Assembly (NCBI GenBank): GCA_005502805.1
Contig: SCMY01000001.1
Span: 744,001 to 808,000, forward strand
Source of the DNA: Rhizobiales bacterium 2SD
Lineage (GTDB): Bacteria > Pseudomonadota > Alphaproteobacteria > Rhizobiales > Beijerinckiaceae
Direction of reading: 5' to 3'
Length of the DNA: 64,000 bases
In this document: positions 15,784-25,970 of the stretch, piece after piece
Numbering within the stretch: position 1 is the stretch's first letter
Layout: each line of letters opens with the position of its first letter
Translations under genes and position numbers: made by a program
Notes under the pieces: generated by a model
Told to the model about the DNA's origin: nothing
The model's input: only the letters and a program-made list of their open reading frames with translations
Databases searched by the model: none

Positions 15784-17394
15784 ATGCGTCAGCGCGCGCT
15801 CATCACCATCCTGCTCGGCGCCAGCATGCTGAGTGCCCCCGCCATGGCGCAGACCCTGCGCATCGCGCTGGCCTCCGAGCCGACCGCCGTCGACCCGCAT
15901 TATCACGAGCTCACCCCCAACAACGCGCTCGCGGCGCACATCTTCGACAACCTCGTGCTCCAGGACGAGATGCAGGCGCTGAAGCCGGGCCTCGCCACCT
16001 CCTGGGAGAATGACGGCAAGAACCGCTGGACCTTCAAGCTGCGCCAGGGCGTCAAGTTCACCAACGGCCAGTCCTTCAGCGCCCAGGATGTCGTCTTCAC
16101 CTTCTGCCGCACGCTGAAGAACGAGACCAAGGTCTCCGATTCCTTTGCCGACGTCACCAGCAACTTCGCCAAGGTCGAGACCCCCGACGCCAGCACCCTG
16201 GTGATCGAGACCAAGGTGCCGGAGCCACTGCTGCCCAATTTGCTCTCCAGCCTGCCGATCCTCTCGGCCTCGATCGTCCAGCATGGCGAGATCAAATACG
16301 ACGTCGCCAGCAATTGCGGCGTCACCTCGCCCTGGCCGGTGGTCAACAATTTCAACGACGGCACGATGGCGATCGGCACCGGGCCGTACAAGCTGAAGTC
16401 CTATGTCCGAGGCTCGGCGATCGAGCTTGAGCGCAATCCTGACTACTGGGGCGGCCAGCAGCCCTGGGCCACCGTGCGCTTCCTGCCGGTGACCAATGCC
16501 GGCCCGCGCCTCGCCGGCCTGCTCGCCGGCGACTATGACGTGATCGAGAACCCGGCGGCGCGCGACCTTGCCCGCATCAAGAGCGACAAGCGCTTCGGCT
16601 CGGTCATCACGCCCTCGACCCGCATCGTCTACTTCCAGCTCGACGTCGCCCGCGACGAGAGCCCCTTCGTCAAGTCGCCGGACGGCAAGAACCCGCTGAA
16701 GGATGCGCGCGTGCGCAAGGCGATGTCGCTCGCCATCGACCGCGAGGCGATCGTCAAGCGCATCATGGATGGCGCGGCCGAGCCGGCCTACCAGTACCTG
16801 CCGACCGGCATGTTCGGCACGCTGCCGAACCCGCCCAAACTGGCCTATGATCCGGCCGCGGCGAAGAAGCTGCTGGCCGAGGCCGGCTACCCCAACGGCT
16901 TCCAGCTGACGCTGTCCTCGACCAATGACCGCTATATCAACGACAGCCAGATCACGCAGGCCGTCGCGCAATACCTGACCCAGATCGGCATCAAGGCCGA
17001 GGTCGACGCGATGACTCGCGCGATCTATTTCCCGCGCCGCGCCAAGAAGGAATTCAGCGTCGCGATCGGCGGCTGGGGCTCGGCGACCGGCGAAGCCGCC
17101 TCCTTCCTGCGCCAGTGGCCGCCGACCCCGAATGAGGCCAAGACCCTCGGCGGCTCGAACTATGGCGGCTACAAGAACGACGCGTTCGACAAGGTGATCC
17201 GCGCCGCGGTCTCGGAGCTCGACGACAAGAAGCGCGCCGAATTGCTGCAGCAGGCTATGAAGCTCGTGCTCGATGACGGCGCCTTCATCCCGCTCCACTT
17301 CGAAAGCGGCATCTGGGCGTTCAAGTCGGAGCTTTCGGTCGCCGGCCGCGCCGACCAGTACATGCTCGCCATGTCGGTGAAGCCGGCGAAGTAA
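15784..17394 (+). CDS. dipeptide/oligopeptide-type ABC transporter substrate-binding protein
   Basis: SBP_bac_5 protein of 536 residues. The ATG at 15784 begins a clean Sec signal peptide (MRQRALITILLGASMLSAPAM, cleavage at AMAQ); the frame is open further upstream but covers the control region. Typical segments are EPTAVDPHYHE, LKPGLATSWE, WTFKLRQGVKFTNG, and IGTGPYKLKSYVRGSAIELERNPDYWG. The family binds peptides, nickel chelates, opines or glycosides, so ligand is open. First gene of a seven-gene operon with both permeases and both ATPases. Confidence 0.93.
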   Translation: MRQRALITILLGASMLSAPAMAQTLRIALASEPTAVDPHYHELTPNNALAAHIFDNLVLQDEMQALKPGLATSWENDGKNRWTFKLRQGVKFTNGQSFSAQDVVFTFCRTLKNETKVSDSFADVTSNFAKVETPDASTLVIETKVPEPLLPNLLSSLPILSASIVQHGEIKYDVASNCGVTSPWPVVNNFNDGTMAIGTGPYKLKSYVRGSAIELERNPDYWGGQQPWATVRFLPVTNAGPRLAGLLAGDYDVIENPAARDLARIKSDKRFGSVITPSTRIVYFQLDVARDESPFVKSPDGKNPLKDARVRKAMSLAIDREAIVKRIMDGAAEPAYQYLPTGMFGTLPNPPKLAYDPAAAKKLLAEAGYPNGFQLTLSSTNDRYINDSQITQAVAQYLTQIGIKAEVDAMTRAIYFPRRAKKEFSVAIGGWGSATGEAASFLRQWPPTPNEAKTLGGSNYGGYKNDAFDKVIRAAVSELDDKKRAELLQQAMKLVLDDGAFIPLHFESGIWAFKSELSVAGRADQYMLAMSVKPAK

Positions 17395-17424
17395 GCCGGC
17401 GATCATCTCACCGAGGTCCGGCGC

Positions 17425-18402
17425 ATGACCGCCTATGTCCTGCAGCGGCTGATCCAGAGCGTGCTCGTGCTGCTCGCGGTCTCGGTCGTGGTCTTCTTCG
17501 CTGTCTACGGCATCGGCGATCCCGTCGAGCTCCTGGTCTCGCCCTCGGCCAGCGCGGCCGAGCGCGAGGCGCTGATCCGCCGCCTCGGGCTCGATTTGCC
17601 GGTCTGGCAGCAATATCTGACCTTCATGGCCAATGCGCTGAAGGGCGATCTCGGCCGCTCCTTCGTGCATGGCGTGCCGGCGCTGCAACTGATCCTGCAG
17701 CGTTTGCCGGCGACTTTCGAACTGGTGCTGCTGGCGATGACCATGGCGCTCGTCGCCGGCATCCCGCTCGGCCTGATGGCGGGGCTCAACCCCGACAGCC
17801 GGAGCGCCCGGATCGTCATGGCCAGCACCGTGCTCGGCTTCTCGCTGCCGAGCTTCTGGAAGGGCATGATGCTGATCCTGCTCTTCGCCGTCTGGCTCGG
17901 CTGGCTGCCGACCGCGGGGCGCGGCGAGACGGTCTCGTTCCTCGGCATCCAGACCAGCCTTTTGACCTTGGACGGGCTGCAGCACATCGCCTTGCCCGCG
18001 CTCAACCTCGCCATCCCCAACCTTGCCCTGATCATCCGCCTCGTCGCCGCCGGCACCACCGAGACGATGACGCAGGACTACGTCAAATACGCCCGCGCCA
18101 AGGGTGTCCGCCCCAGGCGCATCGTCAACCGGCACATCCTGCGCAACATCCTGATCCCGGTCGTCACCGTGGTCGGCGTCGAGTTCGGCAGCCTCGTCGC
18201 CTTCTCGACCATCACCGAGACCGTCTTCGCCTGGCCGGGCATGGGCAAGCTGCTGATCGACTCGGTCTACCAGCTCGACCGTCCGGTGGTCGTCGCCTAT
18301 GTCCTCTTGGCGACGCTGCTCTTCGTCACCGTCAATTTCCTGGTCGATGTGCTCTATGCCGCGCTCGACCCGCGGGTGAAGCTCGCCGGAGAGCAGGCAT
18401 GA
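17425..18402 (+). CDS. peptide-type ABC permease (DppB family)
   Basis: Inner-membrane protein of 325 residues with six predicted membrane segments. The N-terminus (YVLQRLIQSVLVLLAVSVVVFF), LGLDLPVWQQYLTFMANALKGDLGRSF, and the EAA loop VKYARAKGVRPRRIVNRHILRNILIPVV are the standard DppB features. It follows the binding protein by 30 bases and overlaps the second permease by four bases. Confidence 0.95.
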   Translation: MTAYVLQRLIQSVLVLLAVSVVVFFAVYGIGDPVELLVSPSASAAEREALIRRLGLDLPVWQQYLTFMANALKGDLGRSFVHGVPALQLILQRLPATFELVLLAMTMALVAGIPLGLMAGLNPDSRSARIVMASTVLGFSLPSFWKGMMLILLFAVWLGWLPTAGRGETVSFLGIQTSLLTLDGLQHIALPALNLAIPNLALIIRLVAAGTTETMTQDYVKYARAKGVRPRRIVNRHILRNILIPVVTVVGVEFGSLVAFSTITETVFAWPGMGKLLIDSVYQLDRPVVVAYVLLATLLFVTVNFLVDVLYAALDPRVKLAGEQA

Positions 18403-19307
18403 GCGCCGACGCTTCCCGCCTCGCCGGCCCTACCAAGGCCGATACGCCCCTGCGTGAAAAGGTGCTGCGCCATCTGCGCAACCGCCCGACCACGCGCGGC
18501 GCCGCGATCCTGCTCGGAATCATGGTGGCGCTCGCTCTGCTGGCTCCGTTCATCACGCCGCAGAACCCGCATGACCTCGGTTCGCTCAGCGTGATGGACA
18601 ACCGGCTGGCCCCGGGCGAGCAGGGCATGAGCGGCTTCACCTACTGGCTCGGCAGCGACGCGCAGGGGCGCGACATGCTGAGCGCCATCCTCTACGGGCT
18701 GCGCACCAGCCTGCTCGTCGGCCTGGCCTCGACCATCGGCGCACTCTCGATCGGCATCCTCGCCGGGCTCGCCGCGGCGCAGTTCGGCGGCGTGGTCGAC
18801 GCCGTCATCATGCGCGTCGTCGACTTCATGCTCGGCTTCCCCTCGATCCTGGTCGCGCTGGTGCTGCTCGCCTCGATCGGGCGCGGCGTCGACAAGGTCA
18901 TCCTCGCCATCGTGCTGGTGCAATGGGCGCAGTACGCAAGGCTGATGCGGGCGGCGGCGCTGGTCGAACGGCGCAAGGAATATATCGAGGCGGCCGTGAA
19001 TTTCGGCCTGCCGACCCGCCACATCATGCTGGCGCATCTCCTCCCGAATTCGGTCGGCGCCGTGCTTGTCGTCGCCTCGATCAGCATCGCCTCGGCGATC
19101 ACGCTGGAAGCGACGCTCTCCTTCCTCGGCGTCGGCGTGCCGGTGACGCAGCCCTCGCTCGGCCTGCTGATCGCCAACGGCTTCGAATTCCTGCTCTCCG
19201 GCGAATACTGGATCGCCGTCTTCCCCGGCATCGCGCTCGTGCTCCTGATCATGTCGCTCAACCTCGTCGGCGATCGCCTGCGCCGCAGCTTCAACGTGCG
19301 CGCATGA
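18399..19307 (+). CDS. peptide-type ABC permease (DppC family)
   Basis: A 302-residue partner permease. It has the DppC N-terminal segment, the periplasmic stretch LGSDAQGRDMLSAILYGLRTSLLVG, and the EAA loop EAAVNFGLPTRHIMLAHLLPNSV. The ATGA overlap with both its neighbours indicates translational coupling within the operon. Confidence 0.95.
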   Translation: MSADASRLAGPTKADTPLREKVLRHLRNRPTTRGAAILLGIMVALALLAPFITPQNPHDLGSLSVMDNRLAPGEQGMSGFTYWLGSDAQGRDMLSAILYGLRTSLLVGLASTIGALSIGILAGLAAAQFGGVVDAVIMRVVDFMLGFPSILVALVLLASIGRGVDKVILAIVLVQWAQYARLMRAAALVERRKEYIEAAVNFGLPTRHIMLAHLLPNSVGAVLVVASISIASAITLEATLSFLGVGVPVTQPSLGLLIANGFEFLLSGEYWIAVFPGIALVLLIMSLNLVGDRLRRSFNVRA

Positions 19308-20287
19308 ACGACGCCCCTCTCCTCTCCGTGCGCGGTCTCAAGACCGTGTTCCATGCTCAGGACGGCGCCTGGCCGGCGGTCGACGGCGTCGATTTCAGCG
19401 TCGCCAAGGGCGAGGTGCTCGGCCTCGTCGGCGAGTCCGGCTCGGGCAAGTCGGTGACCGGCTTCTCGCTGGTGCAGTTGATCGATCCGCCGGGCGAGGT
19501 CGTCGCGGGCGAGGTGCTGTTCGACGGCGACGATCTGCGCGCCGCCTCGCAGGAGCGCCTGCGCCAGCTGCGCGGCGACCGGATCGCGATGATCTTCCAG
19601 GACCCGCTGATGACACTGAACCCGGTGCTCAGCATCGGCGAGCAGATGTGCGAGGCGATCCTCGAGCATCGCGCCTGCAGCCGGCAGGAGGCGCTCGCCA
19701 AGGCCGCCAAGGCGCTGGCCCGGGTCGGCATCTCCTCGCCGGAAGCGCGCCTCAAGCAGTATCCGCACGAATTCTCCGGCGGCATGCGCCAGCGCGTCGC
19801 GATCGCGACCGCCCTCCTGAACGATCCCGACCTGATCATCGCCGACGAGCCCACCACGGCGCTCGACGTCACCATCCAGGCGCAGATCCTCTACGAGGTG
19901 CAGAAGCTCTCGCGCGAGAGCGGCGCCGCGGTGATCTGGATCACCCATGATCTCGCTGTCGTCGCCGAGCTCGCCGACCGCGTCGCGGTGATGTATGCCG
20001 GGCGCATCGTCGAGATCGGCGAGGTCGAGACAGTGCTCGACCGGCCGCGCCATCCCTATACGCTCGGCCTGCTCAACTCCTCGGCGACCATGGTCGAGCC
20101 GGGCGAGCGCCTGCACCAGATCGACGGCATGGCGCCGCGCATCGACTCGCGCCCCTCTGGCTGCCCGTTCCGGCCGCGCTGCGAGCGAGCGCTTCCCGTC
20201 TGCGCCGACGCCGATCCGCAGCCGCAGATCCATGACGGCCGCACCCTGCGTTGCCACAACCCTGTGCCGGATCAGGTGGCGGCATGA
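19304..20287 (+). CDS. peptide-type ABC ATPase (DppD family)
   Basis: ATPase of 327 residues beginning at the ATG that overlaps the preceding stop. Walker A is GESGSGKS near residue 43, the signature is [15 protein letters not shown], and Walker B is [12 protein letters not shown]. The C-terminal oligopeptide-transport region with cysteines ([15 protein letters not shown]) is the DppD/OppD hallmark. It pairs with the ATPase encoded next. Confidence 0.95.
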   Translation: MNDAPLLSVRGLKTVFHAQDGAWPAVDGVDFSVAKGEVLGLVGESGSGKSVTGFSLVQLIDPPGEVVAGEVLFDGDDLRAASQERLRQLRGDRIAMIFQDPLMTLNPVLSIGEQMCEAILEHRACSRQEALAKAAKALARVGISSPEARLKQYPHEFSGGMRQRVAIATALLNDPDLIIADEPTTALDVTIQAQILYEVQKLSRESGAAVIWITHDLAVVAELADRVAVMYAGRIVEIGEVETVLDRPRHPYTLGLLNSSATMVEPGERLHQIDGMAPRIDSRPSGCPFRPRCERALPVCADADPQPQIHDGRTLRCHNPVPDQVAA

Positions 20288-21291
20288 GCGAGACCCTGTT
20301 CGAGCTGCGCGGCGTCCGCAAATATTTCCGCGGCAAGGCCAATATGGCCGAGCGCATCCTGACCGCGATCGGCCGGCACGCGCCGCCCTCGACCCTGAAG
20401 GCTGTCGACGGCGTCGATCTCAGCGTCCGCAAGGGCGAGGTGCTCGGCCTTGTCGGCGAATCCGGCTGCGGCAAGTCGACCTTGGCGCGCATCGCCACCG
20501 GCATCCTGCCGCCGACCGAGGGCGAGGTGTTCTACAAGGGGCGCTCTGCCGCGGCACTGAAGGGCAAGGACCGGCTCGATTATCTGCTGAAGGTGCAGAT
20601 GATCTTCCAGGACCCCTACGCCTCGCTCGATCCGCGCATGCGGGTGAGCCGCATCGTCGGCGAGGCGCTCTCGGTCCACAAGCTGGTGCCGAAGGCCGAG
20701 CTCGACGGCGCGGTCGATCGGGCGCTCAGCGAGGTCGGGCTCGACCTCGCCTATCGCGAGCGCTACCCGCACCAGTTCTCCGGCGGCCAGCGCCAGCGCA
20801 TCGGCATCGCCCGCGCGCTCGCGGTGAAGCCCGACTTCCTGGTCTGCGACGAGCCGGTCTCGGCGCTCGATGTCTCGATCCAGGCGCAGGTGATCAACCT
20901 GTTCATGGATGTGCGCGAGCGGCATGGGCTGACCTATCTTTTCGTCAGCCATGATCTCGGCCTTGTCCGCCATATCAGCGACCGCGTCGCGATCATGTAT
21001 CTCGGCCGCATCGTCGAGATCGGCAGCGCCACCGCGATCTTCGCCGAGCCGGCGCATCCCTACAGCGCCGCTTTGATCAAGGCGATCCCCTCGGCGGCAC
21101 GGCGCAAGAGCAGCTTCCAGCCGCTCAAGGGCGAGCTGCCCTCGCCGCTTGCCCCGCCCCCGGGCTGCCCCTTCCACCCACGCTGCGAGCACGCCATGGC
21201 GGTCTGTCGTGAGGTCCGTCCGGATCTCCAGGAGATCGCACCCGGCCGCAGCGCCGCCTGCCACCTGCACACGACTGCGAAGGCCGCATGA
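20284..21291 (+). CDS. peptide-type ABC ATPase (DppF family)
   Basis: ATPase of 335 residues with Walker [10 protein letters not shown], signature [15 protein letters not shown], Walker [12 protein letters not shown], and the C-terminal cysteine region [12 protein letters not shown]. It starts with a four-base overlap on the DppD gene and ends overlapping the hydrolase gene. With the preceding ATPase it forms the energising heterodimer. Confidence 0.95.
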   Translation: MSETLFELRGVRKYFRGKANMAERILTAIGRHAPPSTLKAVDGVDLSVRKGEVLGLVGESGCGKSTLARIATGILPPTEGEVFYKGRSAAALKGKDRLDYLLKVQMIFQDPYASLDPRMRVSRIVGEALSVHKLVPKAELDGAVDRALSEVGLDLAYRERYPHQFSGGQRQRIGIARALAVKPDFLVCDEPVSALDVSIQAQVINLFMDVRERHGLTYLFVSHDLGLVRHISDRVAIMYLGRIVEIGSATAIFAEPAHPYSAALIKAIPSAARRKSSFQPLKGELPSPLAPPPGCPFHPRCEHAMAVCREVRPDLQEIAPGRSAACHLHTTAKAA

Positions 21292-22163
21292 GCACGACGC
21301 TTACTCTCGATCCGCCGCAGGGCCGCAGCTCCCTGCCCTTCATCGACGCCCGCCATCCGGAGCGGCCGCTGGAAGTCAATTTCTACCGGCCCGGGCGCCA
21401 CCGCCCGGAGGACGAGGTCGTGTTCGTCCAGCACGGCATGCTGCGCAATGGCGACGACTACCGCGACTTCTGGATCGAGGCCGCCGAGAAGCACAACCTG
21501 CTGATCGTCGCGCCGACCTTCGGCAACGAGCACTTCCCTGAGGCCGGGGGCTACAATAACGGCCTCGTCGTCGGCGAGGACGGTACCATCGCCGCGCAGG
21601 ACGACTGGCTCTATGCCGTCCCGGTCCGCGTGCTGGCGGCTTTGCGCCAGGCCGGCGTCACCGGGCGCGACAAGGTCAAGCTGTTCGGCCACTCCGCCGG
21701 CGGCCAGTTCGTCCACCGCCTGCTCGCGACGCAGAGCGCAACGCCTTACGAGGTCGCTTTCCCCGCCAATTCCGGATGGTACACGCTGCCGACATTGGAG
21801 CGGCGTTTTCCGGAAGGGCTCGGCGGGCTCGGCCTCGGCGAAGCGGAATTGGCGCGCTGGCTCGCCTGGCCGATGGTGATTTTCGCCGGCGACCAGGACA
21901 TCGTCACAAGTGATCCGAACCTGCCGGCGCAGCCTGAAGCTCTGGCGCAGGGCCCGATGCGCTATGCCCGCGCCCATTTCATGCTCGACTTCGCCAAGGC
22001 GGAAGCGGCGCGCCGCGGCCTGCCCTGCAATTGGTCGCTGATCACCGTGCCCGGCATCGGCCATGACGGCGCGGCGATGTCGCGCGCTGCAGCGGCTTAT
22101 TGGTATGAGGACCGCATCCCGTCCGTCGAGGAACTGCAGCCCGAGGCGACCGCAGTCGCCTGA
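21288..22163 (+). CDS. alpha/beta hydrolase
   Basis: Cytosolic hydrolase of 291 residues without a signal peptide. The nucleophile elbow is FGHSAGGQF (Ser near residue 131), the oxyanion strand VVFVQHGML, and the C-terminal PGIGHDG supplies the likely catalytic histidine. The acid is probably the Asp in FAGDQDIVTSD. Its four-base overlap with the ATPase gene implies that it acts on what the transporter brings in, perhaps an ester, amide or lactone bond. Specific substrate unknown. Confidence 0.85.
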   Translation: MSTTLTLDPPQGRSSLPFIDARHPERPLEVNFYRPGRHRPEDEVVFVQHGMLRNGDDYRDFWIEAAEKHNLLIVAPTFGNEHFPEAGGYNNGLVVGEDGTIAAQDDWLYAVPVRVLAALRQAGVTGRDKVKLFGHSAGGQFVHRLLATQSATPYEVAFPANSGWYTLPTLERRFPEGLGGLGLGEAELARWLAWPMVIFAGDQDIVTSDPNLPAQPEALAQGPMRYARAHFMLDFAKAEAARRGLPCNWSLITVPGIGHDGAAMSRAAAAYWYEDRIPSVEELQPEATAVA

Positions 22164-22228
22164 GGCTCGACCCGCCCCACTCGATCTGCGACATCTGGCC
22201 TCCGGGTTAGCGCGGAAGGCGTATCGCG

Positions 22229-22858
22229 GTGAAGCTTTTGCTGGCGGGAGCGACGGGTCTGGTCGGGGGCCATGTACTGGCGCAGGCGCTCGTCGATCGG
22301 CGCATCGATGCGGTGATCGCGCCCGTGCGTCGCGCCCTGCCAGCGCATCCGAAGCTACTGGCGCCGACCGTCGATTTCGAGGCCCTGCCCGAGGGTGCGT
22401 CCTGGTGGGCGGCGGATGCGGCGATCTGCGCACTCGGCACGACCATCGGCAAGGCCGGCTCGCAGGAGGGATTCCAGCGTGTCGATCACGATTATCAGCT
22501 CGCCGTCGCCCAACTCGCGCACCAACATGGCACCCGGACCTTCGTGCTGAACTCGGCGCTCGGCGCCGACCCGGCCTCGCGTGTTTTCTACAACCGGGTG
22601 AAGGGCGAGCTGGAGCGTGACCTCGCCGGCCTCGACTTCGCCTCGCTTACTTTTGTCAGGCCGGGCCTGATCGGCGGCGAGCGCCACGAGAGCCGCCCGG
22701 CCGAACGCGCCGCGCTCGCCCTGCTCGGCATCCTCGGCCCGGTGCTGCCGCGCGCCTGGCGCATCAATCCGGCCGAGCGCATCGCCGCCGCGATGATCGA
22801 GGCCGCCATCGCGGCAAAGCCCGGGACGCATATCGTCACCTCGGCTGAGTTGGCCTGA
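22229..22858 (+). CDS. NAD(P)H-binding Rossmann-fold protein
   Basis: A 209-residue protein starting at GTG. The N-terminal KLLLAGATGLVGGHVLAQAL is a GxxGxxG dinucleotide-binding motif of atypical short-chain reductases. Further similarity to the HTATIP2/NmrA-like group is seen in ALGTTIGKAGSQEGFQRVD and FVRPGLIGG. It stands 65 bases behind the hydrolase and is probably the last gene of that operon. Function unknown beyond nucleotide binding. Confidence 0.8.
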   Translation: MKLLLAGATGLVGGHVLAQALVDRRIDAVIAPVRRALPAHPKLLAPTVDFEALPEGASWWAADAAICALGTTIGKAGSQEGFQRVDHDYQLAVAQLAHQHGTRTFVLNSALGADPASRVFYNRVKGELERDLAGLDFASLTFVRPGLIGGERHESRPAERAALALLGILGPVLPRAWRINPAERIAAAMIEAAIAAKPGTHIVTSAELA

Positions 22859-22860
22859 GC

Positions 22861-23472
22861 TCAGGCGGTCTCGCACCAGACCCAGAGCAGGGTCGCGTCG
22901 ACATCGCCGGTCGTATAGCAGAGATGGGTCAGCCGGCTGTCGAAATAGAGGCTGTCGCCCGGCTTCAGCCTGATCTCGTCATAGGAGCCACTGACGAAAG
23001 CAACCTCGCCGGAGAGCACATAGAGGAATTCCTCGCCGCGATGCGAGGCCGGCTTCTCGAACTGGTGGGCGCTACGCGCCTTCACCGTGGTCACGAACGG
23101 CACCATGCGCCGGTCCTTCAGCCCGGTGCAGAGATATTCGTGGATGTAGTTGGCTTCCTCGCTGCGCCGCCCCTGCCCGGCCGGCGTCGTGGTCAAACGG
23201 CCGGGCTGGCCGGCGCCCTGCTCCGAGAGCAGGCTGACCAGGGTGACGCCGAGGCCGGCGGCGATCAGCTCCAGGATTTCGAAGGTCGGCGAGGCCCGGC
23301 CGTTCTCGATCTTCGACAGCGCCGATTTCGAGACGCCGCTACGGCGGCTGACCTCGTCGAGCGTCAGGCCCTGCTCGGTGCGCGAAGCCCGGATCCGCGC
23401 CCCGATCCGCATCTGCGGACGCACGCCCGCGGGATCGAGCGCATTGACGGGCGATGTCGCGAGATCCGGCAT
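22861..23472 (-). CDS. XRE-family regulator with C-terminal cupin domain
   Basis: Regulator of 203 residues. Residues about 22-78 are an HTH_3 domain (IRASRTEQGLTLDEVSRRSG, then SKSALSKIENGRASPTFEIL). Residues about 125-200 form a cupin (HRGEEFLYVLSGEVAFVSG, LKPGDSLYFDSRLTHL) that would bind the inducer. Such proteins regulate amine, polyamine and amino-acid catabolism. It sits three bases behind the fused ATPase as last gene of the second peptide-type operon and ends two bases from the convergent Rossmann gene. Confidence 0.92.
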   Translation of the reverse strand: MPDLATSPVNALDPAGVRPQMRIGARIRASRTEQGLTLDEVSRRSGVSKSALSKIENGRASPTFEILELIAAGLGVTLVSLLSEQGAGQPGRLTTTPAGQGRRSEEANYIHEYLCTGLKDRRMVPFVTTVKARSAHQFEKPASHRGEEFLYVLSGEVAFVSGSYDEIRLKPGDSLYFDSRLTHLCYTTGDVDATLLWVWCETA

Positions 23473-23475
23473 GCG

Positions 23476-25134
23476 TCAAAGACCTTTCGCTTCATCGGAG
23501 CCCGTAGCGTACACGCTTCGTGACGCCGCGCCCGGCACGGCCGCGAGCAACTCACGCGTGTAGGCGTGCTCAGGCGCAGCGAATACCGCAGCAGTCGGGC
23601 CGATTTCAACGATCCTGCCGCGCTGCATGATCGCGACCCGATCGCAGATCTGGGCGGCGACGCGCAGATCATGGGTGATGAACACCAGCGACAGGGCCAT
23701 GGTCCGCTTGAGATCGGCCAGCAGCGCCAGCACCTGCGCCTGCACGGAGACGTCCAGTGCCGAGACCGCCTCGTCGGCGACGATGACGTCGGGATCGAGC
23801 GCCAGCGCCCGGGCGATGCCGATGCGCTGGCGCTGGCCGCCGGAGAATTCATGCGGATAGCGCTTCAAGGCGTCCGCGCCGAGGCCGACGAGCTCCATCA
23901 ATTCGCCGGCGCGACGCTCGGCCTCCGCGCGCGGAACACCGTGGGCGATCGGCCCGTCGGTGATTATCCGGCCGACGCTCTTGCGCGGATTGAGCGAGGC
24001 GTAAGGGTCCTGGAAGATCATCTGGACCTTGCGGCGCAGGGCCCGTAGCCCCTCGCCACGCTGTGCCAGGAAATCGACCTCGCCGAGCCGGATCGCGCCC
24101 GCATCTGCCGCCAGCAGACGCACCAGGCATTTGCCGACGGTCGACTTGCCCGAGCCGGATTCCCCGATGATGCCGAGCGTCTCGCCGCGGCGCAGCGTGA
24201 AGCTGACATCGTCGGCGGCAGCGACCGTGCGCCTGGCTCCGAACAGGCTCGCCCGGCTGACATAGGTCTTGCTGAGACCTTCGACGCTGAGCGCGATCGG
24301 CTGCCCCTCAAGCGTGGCAGCAGGCGGCGGCGTCAGCGAGGGGACCGCCGCCAGCAGCGCCTTGGTGTAGGCATGCTGCGGACGTTCCAGAACATCGCCG
24401 GCCGCCCCGCTCTCGACGACGCGGCCCTGATGCATGACCACGACCCGGTCGGCGATCTCGGCGACGACGCCGAAGTCATGGGTGATCAGGAGCACGCTCA
24501 TCCCGCGTTCGCGCTGGAGCCGCGCGATCAGCTTGAGGATCTGGCCTTGCGTGGTGACGTCGAGCGCCGTTGTCGGCTCGTCGGCAATCAGCAGATGGGG
24601 CTCCAAGGCAACCGCCATCGCGATCATCACGCGCTGGCGCTGTCCGCCTGAGAGCTGGTGCGGAAAGGCGCGCAGCAGCTGCTCGGGCTCGGGCAAGCCG
24701 ACCTCGGCGAGCAGGGCCAGCGCCTTCGCCCGGCGCTCAGTCGGGGTCAGCACGCCATGGGCCTTGAAGACCTCGACGATCTGGTCACCGATGCGCTGCA
24801 CCGGGTTGAGCGAGGTCATCGGCTCCTGGAAGATCATGCCGATCGAACGGCCGCGGATCGCCCGCCAGTCGCGATCGGAACAGGCTGTCAGCGCCTGCCC
24901 CGCCAGCCTGATCTCGCCGGCACCGACGGAAAACCCCTGCGGCAGCAGTCCCATCACCGCATGGGCGGTCATCGACTTGCCGGAGCCGGATTCGCCGACG
25001 ATGCAGAGCGTCTCGCCGCGCCGGACCTCGAAGCCGACATCGCTGATGGCGTGAGCGCGATCGCCGCCACCCGGCAAAGCGACGGAGAGGCCGCTTATGG
25101 AGAGGACGGGTTCGCCCGCCTGCGCCGCGCTCAT
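23476..25134 (-). CDS. fused dual ABC ATPase (DppD-DppF fusion, GsiA-like)
   Basis: A 552-residue protein carrying two complete ATPase domains in one chain. The first has Walker A GESGSGKS, signature LSGGQRQRVMIAMAV and Walker [13 protein letters not shown]. The second has [24 protein letters not shown] and VIVADEAVSALD, where the usual EP is EA. The ATG at 25134 overlaps the permease stop by four bases; a far longer open frame upstream is out of frame with the permease and not coding. The fusion contrasts with the separate ATPases of the first peptide-type operon. Confidence 0.93.
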   Translation of the reverse strand: MSAAQAGEPVLSISGLSVALPGGGDRAHAISDVGFEVRRGETLCIVGESGSGKSMTAHAVMGLLPQGFSVGAGEIRLAGQALTACSDRDWRAIRGRSIGMIFQEPMTSLNPVQRIGDQIVEVFKAHGVLTPTERRAKALALLAEVGLPEPEQLLRAFPHQLSGGQRQRVMIAMAVALEPHLLIADEPTTALDVTTQGQILKLIARLQRERGMSVLLITHDFGVVAEIADRVVVMHQGRVVESGAAGDVLERPQHAYTKALLAAVPSLTPPPAATLEGQPIALSVEGLSKTYVSRASLFGARRTVAAADDVSFTLRRGETLGIIGESGSGKSTVGKCLVRLLAADAGAIRLGEVDFLAQRGEGLRALRRKVQMIFQDPYASLNPRKSVGRIITDGPIAHGVPRAEAERRAGELMELVGLGADALKRYPHEFSGGQRQRIGIARALALDPDVIVADEAVSALDVSVQAQVLALLADLKRTMALSLVFITHDLRVAAQICDRVAIMQRGRIVEIGPTAAVFAAPEHAYTRELLAAVPGAASRSVYATGSDEAKGL

Positions 25135-25970
25135 GTCCGCCTCCCGCGCAGGCTCGGGTTGAAGGCGTCGTTGAGGCCCTCGCCGATCAGGTTCAACGCG
25201 AGCACGGTGACGAAGATCGCCGTGCCCGGGATGAAGCTGATCCACCACTGGTCGAGCACGCGACTGCGGCCGGAGCCGACCATGTAACCCCAGCTCATCA
25301 CATTGGGGTCGCCGAGGCCGAGGAAGGAGAGCGAGGACTCCAGCAGGATCGCGGTCGCCGTCATCAGCGAGGCCAGCACGATCACCGGCGAGACGACATT
25401 GGGCAGCACCTCGGTCAGGATGACCTTGTGGACCGGCTGGCCGGTGACGATCGCCGCCTGGACATAATCGCGCGTGCGCACGCTCAGCACCTCGCCGCGG
25501 ACGAGCCGCGCCACCGGCGGCCAGCTGACGATGGCGATGGCGAGCACGATCGAGCCGACCGAGGGCTGCAGGATCGAGACGATGACGATGGCGAGCGCGA
25601 AGGACGGGATCGTCTGGAAGAACTCGGTGACCCGCATCAGCGCCGCGTCGACCCAGCCGCCGAAATAACCGGAGATCGCCCCGAGCGGCACGCCGACAAG
25701 CAGCGCGACCAGCGTCGAGACCAGGCCGATCAGCAGCGAGACGCGGCTGCCATGCACCAGCCCCGCGAGGATGTCGCGCCCGACCGTATCGGAGCCGAGC
25801 GGGGCGCGATCGAGCACGAAGGGCGCCAGGAACGGCCGGTGCACCATCCGCCAGGGCGAGCCCGGATAGAGCAGCGGCGCGAGGATGGCGATGGCGACCA
25901 CGGCGACGAGGATGCACAGCCCGATCACCGCGCCGCGATTGCGCGCGAAGGTTCGCAGGAAAGAGTTCAC
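25131..25970 (-). CDS. peptide-type ABC permease (DppC family)
   Basis: Permease of 279 residues starting at GTG (25970), four bases overlapping the DppB stop. It shows RNRGAVIGLCILVAVVAIAILAP, LGSDTVGRDILAGLVHGSRVSLL and the EAA-type loop QAAIVTGQPVHKVILTEVLPN. The predicted membrane segments and length fit the family. Confidence 0.93.
   Translation of the reverse strand: MNSFLRTFARNRGAVIGLCILVAVVAIAILAPLLYPGSPWRMVHRPFLAPFVLDRAPLGSDTVGRDILAGLVHGSRVSLLIGLVSTLVALLVGVPLGAISGYFGGWVDAALMRVTEFFQTIPSFALAIVIVSILQPSVGSIVLAIAIVSWPPVARLVRGEVLSVRTRDYVQAAIVTGQPVHKVILTEVLPNVVSPVIVLASLMTATAILLESSLSFLGLGDPNVMSWGYMVGSGRSRVLDQWWISFIPGTAIFVTVLALNLIGEGLNDAFNPSLRGRRT

Noticed and set aside
15727-18135. 802-codon minus-strand frame
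   Set aside because: Antisense to the binding protein and DppB genes, with skewed composition and no motif.
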